A DNA stretch of 64,000 bases from Spongilla lacustris. Taxonomy: Eukaryota; Porifera; Demospongiae; Spongillida; Spongillidae. The notes beneath the pieces were generated by a model, which saw only the letters and a program-made list of their open reading frames with translations, was not told where the DNA came from and did no database searches. Where the stretch lies: NCBI GenBank assembly GCA_949361645.1, contig OX442436.1:4976087-5040086 (forward strand), written 5' to 3'. Shown here one piece after another: positions 34,164-46,100 of this stretch. Each line of letters starts with the position of its first letter. The stretch's first letter is position 1. The translations under genes were made by a program, and so were the position numbers.

Positions 34164-35134
34164 ATTTACTTTTGTGCTACTAATTGTATGCAATGCTTGG
34201 AAATGCTTTTTTTGTATTTTTAATTTGCCTTACCCCTTAGATGTATGACCTCCCATATATAAAGAGTACCTATATTGTATTTTATGCAAATATGGCATCA
34301 TTATCTTGAATACTTTTACAGTAGTTGCATGGAGAAGTCAAGCGGTCACAGTTTTTTATATCGCGGTCCATTCACATCGCGTACATTGTTAGTCACCAGC
34401 GACGTAATGTTTTGAAACGTTATAACTTTTGAAATAGTAATCTGTTTTCCGTGGCAAAAGCATAGTTTTGATGCATTCAATTTGCTCTTTTAGGCTATGC
34501 ATAAAAGTTCTAGTTTTATTCATTTTCAAAAATTTATTAAAGTACCTACGGCTTTGTTCTTTGGATACCTTTAACTCAGAGTTCTCCTTGTTAACGAGCC
34601 GTTTTCTTTGGCTTGGTCGCCTTTGCTGAATTAGAACAGCCTGTTGTAAACGTATCTGCAGCTGTGTGCGTAGCCTGGCAACTGTAAATTAAGCGCGTGT
34701 GGGCGTCATATTGCATACTGCTAGGCAACGAGAAATATCACCGATAATGAATTGCACCTGCTTGGGTTATTTCACGGCATTTCATCACCAACTAACAACT
34801 TTAGGTCTTATTTTTATGAAAGGGCACGTTTGGAAATCAAATGCAACTTTTTGAAGCTAATCTAGTCTTCTTACGACGTTCCTGTCGCGAGTTCTACGTG
34901 ATGAACGGAAGAAGAACGAAAAATTAAATGGCGGAATTTAGGCGCCTACTTGTCGCTCAAGGTAAACTGCACTATTTAGCGAAGCTCACGTTATATGTGC
35001 ACATCAGTCATGTTTGTGATAGATTATATACGAGCTCGGGAGTAAAGGCAACGCTTCGTTACCGTTTTAAAACGCTCGATCCAAAACCACGCCCACCTAA
35101 GCAAATCCGAAGGCAATCCTACATAGGACCCACT
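34164..35134. other. Intergenic sequence downstream of gene B
   Basis: No recognised gene. At 34928-34961 an ATG in good context (aaaATGGCG) opens 11 codons and stops at a donor-like gtaaac, so a first exon of another gene continuing into the gap is conceivable but unsupported. Composition is more GC-rich than the introns. Confidence 0.4.
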
Positions 35135-35334
35135 NNNNNNNNNNNNNNNNNNNNNNNNNNNNNNNNNNNNNNNNNNNNNNNNNNNNNNNNNNNNNNNNNN
35201 NNNNNNNNNNNNNNNNNNNNNNNNNNNNNNNNNNNNNNNNNNNNNNNNNNNNNNNNNNNNNNNNNNNNNNNNNNNNNNNNNNNNNNNNNNNNNNNNNNNN
35301 NNNNNNNNNNNNNNNNNNNNNNNNNNNNNNNNNN
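35135..35334. other. Assembly gap of 200 Ns
   Basis: Exactly 200 Ns, the same size as the first gap, so probably a placeholder. Confidence 0.95.
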
Positions 35335-37210
35335 CGCGTTTTTTCCCTGTGTATTGTAACATGCTAAAAATAGATACAATTTTGAATACGACAAGAATTA
35401 CTTGCTTTCTCCGCCCGATCCACCAGTCCAAGAATGCTTTAGTTTCATTTCGGTCAAATCAAAGCTAAGACTTCAAGAATATCTTCCGTAATTGATGGAT
35501 TCACTGAGAAAAGTCTTTATAAGCTTCAACTGCGCACCGTACATACTGTGGCGAGGTGGTCCAATTTTATATGGATGTTCCGTTGGACCGATTCTAATTC
35601 GCCTTTAACACACGCGCATGAGCACGCTGCTTTACTGTCGTACTTACAATGTATTAACTAATTAAATTCATCCTTGTGGGCGTGTACATATGTGGATTAA
35701 TATTAATGGACCCCTATCGTCGGTGGGCCTGGCGCATTTGCGCCATCTGCGCCCCGGTTAACCTGGCGCTGACCTACACTAATAAGTATGCGCGGAATAG
35801 CCAACGAAATTGTCGATTTTCAAAGCGTTTGAACACCACTTCAGAAAATTCGGCGACACACGCCTTTAGTAGAAACAAGTACAACTATTTACATACCATA
35901 CAGATATCGTCGTTTTGTATCCCATGCATGCATCGATGTGCAGGAGAGCCACTGTAGTCTTCAGAACGTATTTAGGTCAGTACGCACTGAAATAAGTACC
36001 TCTGTCACTTCAAGACACGAAACTGAGACCTTTTTGTGCGGTAAGACCACGTGATTTTATATGATGCCTTATGAAGGTCAGAGGTGTTTCTTAACCATGG
36101 CTTATAGGTGTTTATTGTACTCAGCGTGCTTTGTGTATAGTGCATTCCAAAGGGCAATGGTTGTCCGGCTCGTTGCTATGGGACAGCAATCCAAAAAATT
36201 TGGGCGGATGGCCTAATTTCCACGCGTTCAATGAGATCGAGAGCAGACAGCTGTGTTAAAAGGTTGTTCGTTTTAAAACAACCGGTAATTTCCTTTAAAA
36301 TGAATTAATGCATAATCGAAGGGCCAAAAGCTAAACAAGCACAACCTCCGGCTTTGCCACATGTAGACACATGGCAAGTAAGGTGATATGGTCCACGGCG
36401 TACTCCTAAGCACGTCCCTGCATGATGCCGCGTACTGCACGCAGTGCAGTGCGCGCGGACTGGAGTTGTTGCTACATGTATAATTATTTTATATTAAAAG
36501 TTGCTATAAATATGTACCAGGTGAGGTGGATCCCTGCCTTCTTCTCTCCGTAACGCGTTGTTCGCTCTCCGCAAATTGCTTTCTCGTGCCCAACATTATT
36601 GCAAGATGTAAGGCGCGTGACGCAACCGGTCGGTTGAGGTTGTTCAAAATTTCTAAAAACCGGTTGAAGCGGTTATTTAGCCGAAATAGAACCAGTTGAG
36701 GCGGTTATTTGATTCTTGCAATCGGAGCTCCGGAACAACCGGTTTCAAGCCTTAGGACCTCACTACTAAACTATATTAAATCATTGTATACAGACAGACT
36801 TCATTATAAATGTAAATACACCTTCCATTTAAAACAAGGTGTGAAGAAGCAGGAAATATCTAAGTTAATAAAACCACAAATCCTTCCCGTGTCAGAGGAC
36901 TTAAAGTACAGAATGAATGAAGGATTTAAGATTGCCAAACAGATATCCAGCAGTTTTCTATACCAAATTAAAGGATTGGCTCATTGCAAATGTGGTGGCA
37001 CAGACTTCCAAATTGCTACATCATAGGATCGTCTTGGTGTAAGGACGTAGCAAGCTTCCTCATAAGCTTCATTTCTTTGTTGAGTTTCTTTGGCAATGCT
37101 GCTGCATCTATTTAGGATCTTCAATTACCCATCAAGGATACATAACTTCATCATTGGATGATGGCATCAGGGCATGCATCGATACACTGGAGGATGATGA
37201 TTTAATTTGC
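35335..37210. other. Intergenic sequence, nothing identified
   Basis: Mixed-composition DNA. Two open stretches (35676-35957 and 36709-37026) lack any recognised motif and are likely chance. The segment 36600-36730 repeats an AACCGGTT-rich unit. Confidence 0.4.
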
Positions 37211-37214
37211 AGTT

Positions 37215-37515
37215 GTAAATAGACACCCACAATGCCTTCAATTTGGTCTCCAGGCAGGCTTTTTTGGTGAGCATTTCCCTGAGCTTTTGCCTTGGGCCAC
37301 AAAGTGCTATGCTGCTCATCCCTTGCTGTGACATCCTTTGGGTCACATCTCCTCAGAAGCAGGTGTCCAACAAGGTGACCCCTCCCTGGGCCCCCTGCTC
37401 TTTGCGATGCTGATGATGACTGGGTGTACAACCTCTATCAAGCCTGGTGCCTTGATGATACATGGAACCCTAGGCAAGATATCTGCTGTCCTTCGTGCTC
37501 TTATATACTCTGTTG
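37215..37515 (+). mobile_element. Degenerate reverse transcriptase fragment
   Basis: Broken frames give LLPWATKCYAAHPLL, GHISSEAGVQQGDP, LGPLLFA and AWCLDDG, aligning with the minus-strand element at 40559-41095 (GHLSSETGVQQGDP, AWYLDDG). Several frame shifts and stops; an old dead copy in the opposite orientation. Confidence 0.7.
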
Positions 37516-38500
37516 GATCCCTCTCTTGGCATTTTAAAAAATCTGTCTAAATATGTGGTGTAATCACCTCCCCTTGGCTTTTGTGCTTCCGCAGCTGGCT
37601 TTGGTTAAGCCCAGAATCCACATCTATTCCCGTTTGAAGTAATCCGATCACAGCCTCACTCTTCGGTCACATACACCAAAGGGTACTGTCAAAGAAATAT
37701 GACTGTAGGAACAAGTTCTCGTTGTCATCACCTGCTGACAACAATCGAATCCTCTCTCCCACATATACTGGCTACGCTGGTTAAACCATCTCCATGCAGG
37801 TCTTTATCTGCCTAATGAATTGGAAATCTCCATGCATGTCCTAATAAAGTTAATTAACTTCAAGGGCCTTCTCCCCAAATGCCTGGGGTAATTGTCCGAG
37901 TCCTCCCGTAGACAAAACATCATCAACGACGGTTCGTTTTATTACACTTCGGTTGCTTACACTACTGGGATGAGGCTGCAGGTTAGTGTGCTATTTTATA
38001 ATTATCACTCTTTTGCGACTTTGTACTGATGTACGCGAGGCTCCAGTTTATTACTGTCATATCCGCCAGATGCTGCTGTTGGCTACTGGACTCCTTGTAC
38101 TTTATGGTAAGGGAGCGTCATTGGCCTAATTGGACGTAGCTCGACACACGATCTTCCCTGATCATTATTATACACATTTACATGTATTTATGTATGCGTG
38201 GTTCGCCCTAACGTAACAAGATCAGATCTGTACCGGTCGGGCTTGTATCAAGGTATATTATGTAACTTATGTTACAGCTGTAAACTTTTGGCTTTGTAAG
38301 TAAGTGAATGCAGGCCACTCTATTTCACTCTGGAACCCGCTAGCTGGCTGCTCGGACAATGGCAAATGCAAGCTTGCTCTGATGTATAGCTACACGTTTG
38401 GGCATAAGGTTTCTGCTACTTAGATGCAATACAACTAACTATAATGGCAGCGTGCGTGTCAGTATTTTCGCGTGCACGATCGTACGAAGGGGCAACGTAA

Positions 38501-38558
38501 TTGGGCGTAGCCCGACCTTCGCGTATTGGCCAATACGCGATGGTCGGGCTACGCCCAA
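38501..38558. repeat. 58-bp near-perfect palindrome (MITE-like)
   Basis: Two 29-nt arms with a single mismatch and no spacer; outer ends ttgggcgtagcccgacc and ggtcgggctacgcccaa, centre attggccaat. Related copies at 27041 and 41626. Confidence 0.7.
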
Positions 38559-38594
38559 CTAGGGGCAACGTGCAGGGGTGGATTCGGGGTGGGT

Positions 38595-38607
38595 GGGGGG
38601 GGGGGGG
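38595..38607. repeat. Poly-G tract
   Basis: Run of 13 G preceded by ggggtgggt. Low-complexity; no coding role. Confidence 0.7.
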
Positions 38608-38954
38608 ATGTACACTCGGTTAGCTACAATGTTTATACGTAGTGCTACCCGGGACCAATGATGTGCAAACGTGCGTATATATTGAAAAGAAGAGGAGTTC
38701 GGTACTAAAATAATAATATATATATGAAAGATCAGCGCATCGAACATATAACAGCTTAGGCCTTAGCTTTATCCCTGTATTTTTTTGGCCTACGAATTTT
38801 TGTAGTTACATGCAAGTACATAGTGCAAATGCTAAATCGTACCTTGGCTATTCCTACACTGCAGTAACAACTAACACGTATTGCTTGTGAAAAAATACCT
38901 GTTCCGGGGATAGTCTTCAATAGTTATCATTTAAATTCCTAACTCCATCTCCAC

Positions 38955-38984
38955 CATAGATTTAACATATATGTTAAATCTATG
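38955..38984. repeat. 30-bp perfect palindrome
   Basis: catagatttaaca reads the same on the other strand through a tatata-like centre. Isolated; function unknown. Confidence 0.6.
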
Positions 38985-39125
38985 ACTACTCGTAACTGTT
39001 GTAACTTTTTTTGGTATTGTACGCGTATATAAAAACAGTATGGCTAATATTAAAAAGCCTCCTGGCCGCCGCTTTTTTGCGTAGTTTTTGGAGCTTTTTC
39101 AACGATGGCCCGCCTCAGGTCCCGA

Positions 39126-39127
<2 letters not shown>

Positions 39128-39164
<37 letters not shown>

Positions 39165-39206
39165 AGCTGGGCCGGAGGGCAGCACCCTCCCCGGGGCGAC
39201 ACCACT

Positions 39207-39242
<36 letters not shown>

Positions 39243-39243
39243 C
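39128..39243. repeat. Paired poly-C tracts
   Basis: Runs of about 37 C (39128-39164) and 30 C (39214-39243) flank a GC-rich 49-nt spacer. The complementary strand could form a G-quadruplex; such runs are also prone to length errors in assembly. Confidence 0.8.
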
Positions 39244-39367
39244 ACCTAACACTCCTGGATCTGATAGACAAGGACGCCATCCCCATGGGCGTAACATGAA
39301 AATTCCTGTAAAATCGATGGTAAACATTACAAGTACACATATATAATATATATGACATACACAAAAC

Positions 39368-41520
39368 TTACACTAAAGAGTTCGATATGAGCACCATAAC
39401 ATCTATTTTGGCCTTAGACCCCTGGCCAGGATAGCCCTGGCCACAGACCTGGTTTAAGCGACCATAAATGTCAGCTGTTGCCTTTGATTTTGACACACTG
39501 TGGCTTGCAGCAAGTAGAGAGACTAGGTGGGAAAATGTCTCTTGGGCCTCCACCCCCCAATCCCCATAGCTTTCTACAGCCAATGGAACACAGGTCCACC
39601 CCAGCTCAAGGCACTTAGGGTCATTAGCAACATGTTTGCGGGACTCTGCGGCTACTGCAGCTACTCCAGCTGTTGAACAAGACTCATCAAGGATGGCAGG
39701 ATTAAGTGGGGATGTCACTGTTATATCCAACGCTGCAGGCAAACCTTTTTCCCATCTTGTTACCAGGACATCTGCTGGGCGTGAGCGGCTATTATCATGT
39801 GTAAGGCCATAGCCCTGTGACTCCCATGTGAGCCTGACGAAAAAGGTTAGCAACAACATCCCGCAACAGGTTATGTCGGGTCACTACGTCACCTCCATGA
39901 GTAAATGTGGTAGCGTGGTGCCCAAGTGGGTCCAGGGCTTTCTGAGAGCAGACAGGACATAGAAAACCACCAGAGGCGTCCAACCCTAACCACCACCTTA
40001 TAGAGGCATGCAGCTCATTAGGTTCCAGGTGCAAACCCAAGGCCAGAGATGGAGTCACGAACAACCAAGATGCAGCATGAGAAGCCGAAACAGATAATAG
40101 GTGAGCTCTGTCTGCCATACAGGAAGCCCCTAACAAAGAATTTAAAAGGTGGCATTCCAATTTCTTAGACAGAGAACGCTGAGTAACAGGTGTTGATGAT
40201 ACTACTTCTGCTGTGATTGCATCTGATGTAGATACCTGATCGATGAACTGAATGATTGCCTGTTGTAGATGTACATTATCGGCATTGCTACAGCCAGATG
40301 TTGATAATGAAGCTATAAATGCTGCACATGAGTGGTGGGATAGAGAGCACAGACCAAGGCCCCCAAAACCTGTCCAGGCTGTGTCGGTTGTGTCGATGGA
40401 AAAGCAAGATGAGAAGCACCTTCTGACTTCTTCATCCAACAGCTTCGAAGAACCTGCCAGACTTGATGGGGTGGCCCTAGCCAGGTGGACCAATCTGCAA
40501 TAGTTGCCACACAAATGCAAGAGAGACAAGGCCACATGTGGGTCAACTGCTGCTACATCTACCAAGGAAGACAGAAGTTTCCTGGCCTCGGCACACTTCC
40601 CAGCAATGAACTTGAACAATACAGGTAATCACCTATCGGGGCACCTAGAATTTCAAGGTTAGGATGGTGTGAAAACTTGACTGCAGGTGGGAACATTGAA
40701 TTACCAAAGTGACTGAAGAGCTCACATTTCGCCAAGTTGATGTGAATGCCCAGAGAAGGACCCAGCTCTTCAATGAGTGAATGTGCCAGTAACACAGCTG
40801 AGCGCCTTCCAGTGAGGACCCCATCATCAAGATACCAAGCCTGAAAGAGCACTTGTATGTAATCATCATCAGCATCTATGCTTGATATCAGCCTTTGGAG
40901 TACCAAAGAAAAAAGCAATGGACCAAGCGGGTCACCCTGCTGCACTCCAGTCTCCGACGAAAGATGACCAAGCTGGTGCCACAACAGGGGGTGTGTACCA
41001 TAGCACCATGTAACCCAGGGCAGAAGATCAGGAAAGGATGTGGCACATTCATCAAGAACTGCTTGTCTTGAAACAAGGTTAAAAGCGTTCTGCATATCTG
41101 TTTTGTCAGGCTGTGGATAATCTTTTCAGAGCCTGAACTACAGGCAACTCCCAGTAGAAGAGGCTGGAAAAGATCAGAAGCTTTGACCTTGACCAGGGCA
41201 CAAATGCATCTTCCAGTGAGTGAGCCTCCATAAAGATTCTCCCACTGCTATGGGTCTAATATCTGGGGGGGGGCTTCCATCTTTCAGTTCATTTAGTGCA
41301 ATTAATGTTCCTCCGGCCAAAAACCTTGCCACCATTGGAGGTGCTTTTCCTAAAGCAAAAAGATTTACAATGTCCCTGAGAATAGCACATATACGGGTGT
41401 TGCGAGTGGGATAAGAGCAGCATCCAGCAATGTTGTATTGTGCAGCCCAGAGGGACCTGCTGCAGTGCCTTTTGGGAAAGAGCGAAGAGTAGACAAGATA
41501 TCAAAGCCAGGTCCAACAGA
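39368..41520 (-). mobile_element. Non-LTR retrotransposon, degenerate (RT plus C-terminal endonuclease-like region)
   Basis: Minus-strand element read from about 41520 down. First come APPMVARFLAGGTLIALNEL and IAVGESLWRLT; then the reverse transcriptase with DMQNAFNLVSR, GVQQGDPLGPLLFSL and the active-site box WYLDDG (41095-40559). Next is a long connecting region (40619-39795) ending CPVCSQKALDPLGHHATTF and VVTRHNLLRD, and last RPADVLVTRWEKG...ALDITVTSPLNP with GWTCVPLAVESYG (39859-39368). The C-x2-C...H-H, R-H-N, P-A-D and D-I-T order resembles a restriction-like endonuclease; that is inferred from pattern. Frame changes near 39830, 40620, 41110 and 41200 show the copy is dead. Confidence 0.8.
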
Positions 41521-41625
41521 AATAGAAATACTTAGTATTCGCATTAGGGGCTACAGGGGATGGGTGGAATTAGATTTTCCTGTATAGTTAGTCTCGTACC
41601 CTGACCAGTTCCAAGACGCGTCGAA

Positions 41626-41640
41626 TTGGGCCACGCCCAA
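41626..41640. repeat. Remnant of the short palindromic element
   Basis: ttgggccacgcccaa keeps only the outer ends of the family seen at 38501; internal part deleted. Confidence 0.4.
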
Positions 41641-42083
41641 CTAGTTACGATCGATCTACACTGTGCGGACTCACTGGAGACTGCGAAAGTGGTTCCAAGT
41701 ATGGCGTAGCCACACACATATTAGTCTGACGTAGCCACACTTTTGCATATCCACATAACTTCCACTGTTTCGCATGAGCAAATGCAATTTACGGTTCATC
41801 AAACATGGCATGCAAAACTTATACTATGAACTGTAAACATTTCAAGTACCGGTATCTAATAGTCTCGTCCCTAGACTAGATATATACTTAATATAGCGCC
41901 AGTTACACCAATAGTAGATGTAGAATTTCCCTATACCAACTGCCGCTTGATGTAAGATATAGTATATAGCACAATAATCACGTCATATCACCCACACATA
42001 ATTAGAATTTTACGGTACCATTAATCTTTATATTTCATAATAGCCACTGGTGGAAACCATTACCATAGCACACTTGTAATGCA
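41641..42083. other. Intergenic sequence upstream of gene C
   Basis: No gene or element recognised. A promoter for gene C could lie here, but no TATA box or other site can be assigned. Confidence 0.3.
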
Positions 42084-42180
42084 ATGTTGCTTTGTTGTGT
42101 GTTTTGTTACATTGATTTGAAACAATTAATTTCTGGCTCTTTTGCTACAGATCATTTCACACAAGCACAGGGACAATTGT
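42084..42180 (+). CDS. Possible first exon of gene C (signal peptide)
   Basis: ATG opens MLLCCVFCYIDLKQLISGSF and runs to a consensus donor gtaagt in phase 1, the phase needed by the acceptor at 42586. The N-terminus is moderately hydrophobic but has D and K within it, so it is a poor signal peptide. The whole call could be chance. Confidence 0.3.
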
Positions 42181-42585
42181 GTAAGTCTTGTCAATATTTA
42201 TACTTTTTGCCCATACTTTACAACATCCGCACACTCCAAACTCTAAATCATTTCATTTGTAACTCTAATTAGCTAGATACTGTGGCTATTAACTAGCTAG
42301 TGAACAATAAATACATGTGTCACTACAAATGAAATGTTTGTAATGCATGGGGAAAAAAAATCTGTCATTTTGGCTCCTTCACCCTTCAAAGCAAAAATTG
42401 ATGCTTTGTACCAGCAACTACTCCAAAATGTGTCAACCAAATAGTGATATTTCGGAATGACAGGTTTTTTGTGTGTTTTAATCTTATTGAGAATTTTTGT
42501 ACTTTCCACTATTTATTAATTTTCACACACCACTACATTGCATGTCTGATTTTATCTGCATTAATTGATATGTAATGTCCCACAG

Positions 42586-43176
42586 TTCCTGGAGCACCTT
42601 TTCATTTTTCATCCACTGTACTCAACTCTACGGCCATCTTTGTCTCTTGGATGTCCCCAACCATCCCAAATGGCATCATCATCCGTTATGATCTGATTTA
42701 TACCAATACCAGTATGGATTGCACCACTGGTACTAATGTGTCCTTCAGTACTGTACCAGAACAAACAGTGTATGATACTACATTGACTGGCTTGCTTCCA
42801 TACACTGCTTATACACTATGTGTGCGGGCATCAACTGAGGCTGGTCCTGGGAACTTCTCTCTTGTGACCACCAGAACATTATCTTCTCCTCCTACTAATC
42901 TTGAGGTCACATTTGTCAACTCTACATCTGTTGGACTGGCATGGGGATACCCTGTAACCCCTCAAGGCCTTGTACAGGGATACATCATCAGTGGCCCAAC
43001 AACTGTCAACATAAGCATTTTTACCAATGACACAGGGACACAGAATTATATCTTTAGTGGTCTGACGCTGTACACAGAGTACACCTTTTCTGTGAGAGCG
43101 TATACTTATTCTCCTGATCTCACTGGTCCACTATATGGAGAGTACTCTCTGCTAGATGTTAGGACTGCAGAAGACT
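42586..43176 (+). CDS. Gene C exon 1, two divergent FN3 domains
   Basis: 197 codons, phase 1-1. First domain PGAPFHFSSTV ... IFVSWMSPTIPNGIIIRYDL; second SPPTNLEVTFVNSTSVGLAW ... RAYTYSPDLTGPLYGEYS. Same two-domain layout as exon 19. The 541-nt intron after it holds nothing recognised. Confidence 0.87.
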
Positions 43177-46100
43177 GTGAGTAGTGTCAACACACATGCA
43201 TACATGTATGCACAATGAAAGCATTGTATTGCTTACAACTATGGGATTTTAGTTTCTTTGAAACGTGTATCATTTTATTCTATTTATATAAAAGATTTGC
43301 CTTATTAGCAATAGCAAATAAGGCAAGTCATCACGTACATATATGCTGTAAATATGTCATGGTTCTGATATGTTGTACTTCACAAGGACTCATAACTATG
43401 CACTTATTTACACTTTGCTTAACTTTTCAAAGCAGTGATTTCCTGTAATATGGATGTTAGTTACACAATTTAGTACAATGTTCCTACTGCTTTAAAACTT
43501 AGATTTATGTTTCATTTATGCAGCTGCATATACTTTTGTGAGACATAGAATGGTGTTTGGGTATGACATATTAATTTGGTGTAATTCAAGGTTATTGTGA
43601 GTTTGGCTAACTTCTGCTATTATTTTAGCCATGGCTTGCAATAAACATTTGTACTTTGAGCAAATGCTAATTCAAATATTGGAATTACACTTATATGCTA
43701 TTGACATTCCCTCACAGTTCCATCTTCACCTCAAAACTTCATTCTGTCTCTTGTTGCTGGTTCTCCATCTCAGCTGTCTGCTAGTTGGTCTGTACCCATA
43801 CGTAGGAATGGTATCATCACTGGTTATTCTGTGTACTGTAACACTTCTGCTAATCAATCATATCCTGAGCAAGTGATTGGATCAAATATTCCCACCATCA
43901 GATCTGTAGTGAATGGGGCAACACTGGCTGTTACACTCACTGGACTCAACCCATACGCACAGTATAGTTGTTATGTGACTGCTAATACATCAGTGGGAGA
44001 AGGAAACCCATCAGACATACTCAATATGCAAACTAGTCAATCAGGTAAATAATGCATACACTTATTTACTGTAGCATTTATTTGTGAATGTGCCCAAGAG
44101 CTGCACCATCCTGCTACATGTATTCTCCTCTTGGATGGAGGAGTTGCCCCAGCTGTCACCATTTATTGTTGAATGGGGTGTCTCTCCCTGTATGTCTAAA
44201 TCTTCCAAATCCAAGAGCTGTTTGACAGAAGAAGCATGATTATCAATAGTAGGGCTTATAAAAAGAAAAACGATTTGAAACTCTACTATTATTTTAGCCA
44301 TGACTTGCAATAAACGTTTGTAAGGGATGTTTACTTTGAAACCTTTGTAAAGCTAAAGCTTTACACATTGGAAACAAAATAATGAAGATTATTTATTTCC
44401 ATGTATGTTAATGTTCGAATTTGTACGATTAAAAATAATAAGAAGGAGTAGAAAACTAAACAAATAAATATGTGTACTGTACAAATGACAAAAGACATTA
44501 AAGCTGGGGGGTGGTACATGTACAGTGTATCCCTGTCTAGCATATATTAACTCACAACTCTACTCAACACAGTTGTAGTTGCATTGGGTAGACAAAATAT
44601 CAATACTTGAGGATTTCGTAGTTTTTTTTTAATAGTGTGCGTTTCAGTAAAAGAAATGCAAGTGTCAATTTCAGCTTCTTAACAATCACAAATTGTACAT
44701 GTGTGGTTAACAGTTAATAAAATTGCACCGTACATTAGTATCAACACCATGTGTTTCTTTCCACCTATGCTTGTTTGGTATCTCGTTTCCCACAGTTCCT
44801 GGAGCACCTTCTAATTTTTCCTCCACTGTTATCAACTCTACGGCCATCTTTGTCTCTCGGATGTCCCCAACCATCCCAAATGGCATCATCATTCATTATG
44901 TATACATGCACATGCACATGCACAAAACTAGAGACACAACAACACAATAAACTACACTATACTAAACAAGAGGCTGCCTAGCAATCATTGCACAGGCATT
45001 GTTCTTCTGCAATGCAATGGCAAGCCTTTGATATAGCCAGCAAGATACTGATGAAACTGGCTGATCTGATCTGTTGGCCACCATTCTGGCCAGAGTCTTG
45101 AAAATTGGGTACACTAGCTGTACCCCAGCCACCAAAGACTCAACAGCCAAAGGAACAAAAAGTATATGTTCGGCATCTAAACTTTGTTCGTACTTCTTCT
45201 GCTTTTGTTCCTCTCTCCAGTGAGCAGCACAAAGTTGTTCAGACTGTGTATGGTGGTAATCTAATAGATGAACCTGTGTAGGGCTGACAACAGTGATGTC
45301 CATTGCTAAAGGTTCACCTTTAGACCAGTTGGGAATGTAAATATCAGCCGGTTGCCATTTGATACCAGGCAGAATGTATGGTTTTTCCAGATGAGGTGAA
45401 AGGGCTGCCTGAAAAACCATGCGAAAAATTGTATCGCGAATATATAGCATTGTGACGTCTGGTTAGATAGCCATTCACTTTGTAAGCAGTTGCATGGTGC
45501 CCAGGCCTACCTTATAATAATAATAAATTATTATTATTCGCACTTCTTCAGTGCTCAATCCATAACTAATTTATACATTGTCTTACCTTTTGTTAATTTA
45601 TAGTTCCATCATCACCTCAAACCTTCTCTCTGTCTGCTGTTGCTGGTTCTCCATCTCAACTGTCTGCTAGATGGTCTGTACCCATACCTAGGAATGGTAT
45701 CATCACTGGTTACTCTGTGTACTGCAACACTTCGGCAAGTCAAGCATATCCTGAGCAAGTGATTGGTCCAAATATTCCCACCATCACATCTGTAGTGAAT
45801 GGGACAATACTGGCTGTTACACTCACTGGACTCAACCCATACACACAATATAGCTGTTATGTGACTGCTAATACATCAGTGGGAGAAGGAAGCCCATCAG
45901 TCATACTCACTGTGCAAACTGGTCAATCAGGTAATACTCATGTACCATTTTGTTTAACTTTGAGGTGTATGGATGAAAATTACTATCATGTTCCAAATGC
46001 TGATAAGCTTTTTAAGGTGGCATAGTTACATGTGGCATAGAACAGTGTTTGGGGATGTTAATTATAATGCCTAATAACTTCCCCTGGCTAAGTAGGTCTA

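Noticed and set aside
39011..39364. Poly-proline / poly-glycine open frames over the C tracts
   Set aside because: Produced purely by homopolymer C runs; no initiation context or conserved flank.
42297..42509. Minus-strand 70-codon frame upstream of gene C
   Set aside because: Low-complexity AT-rich frame with no motif or context.
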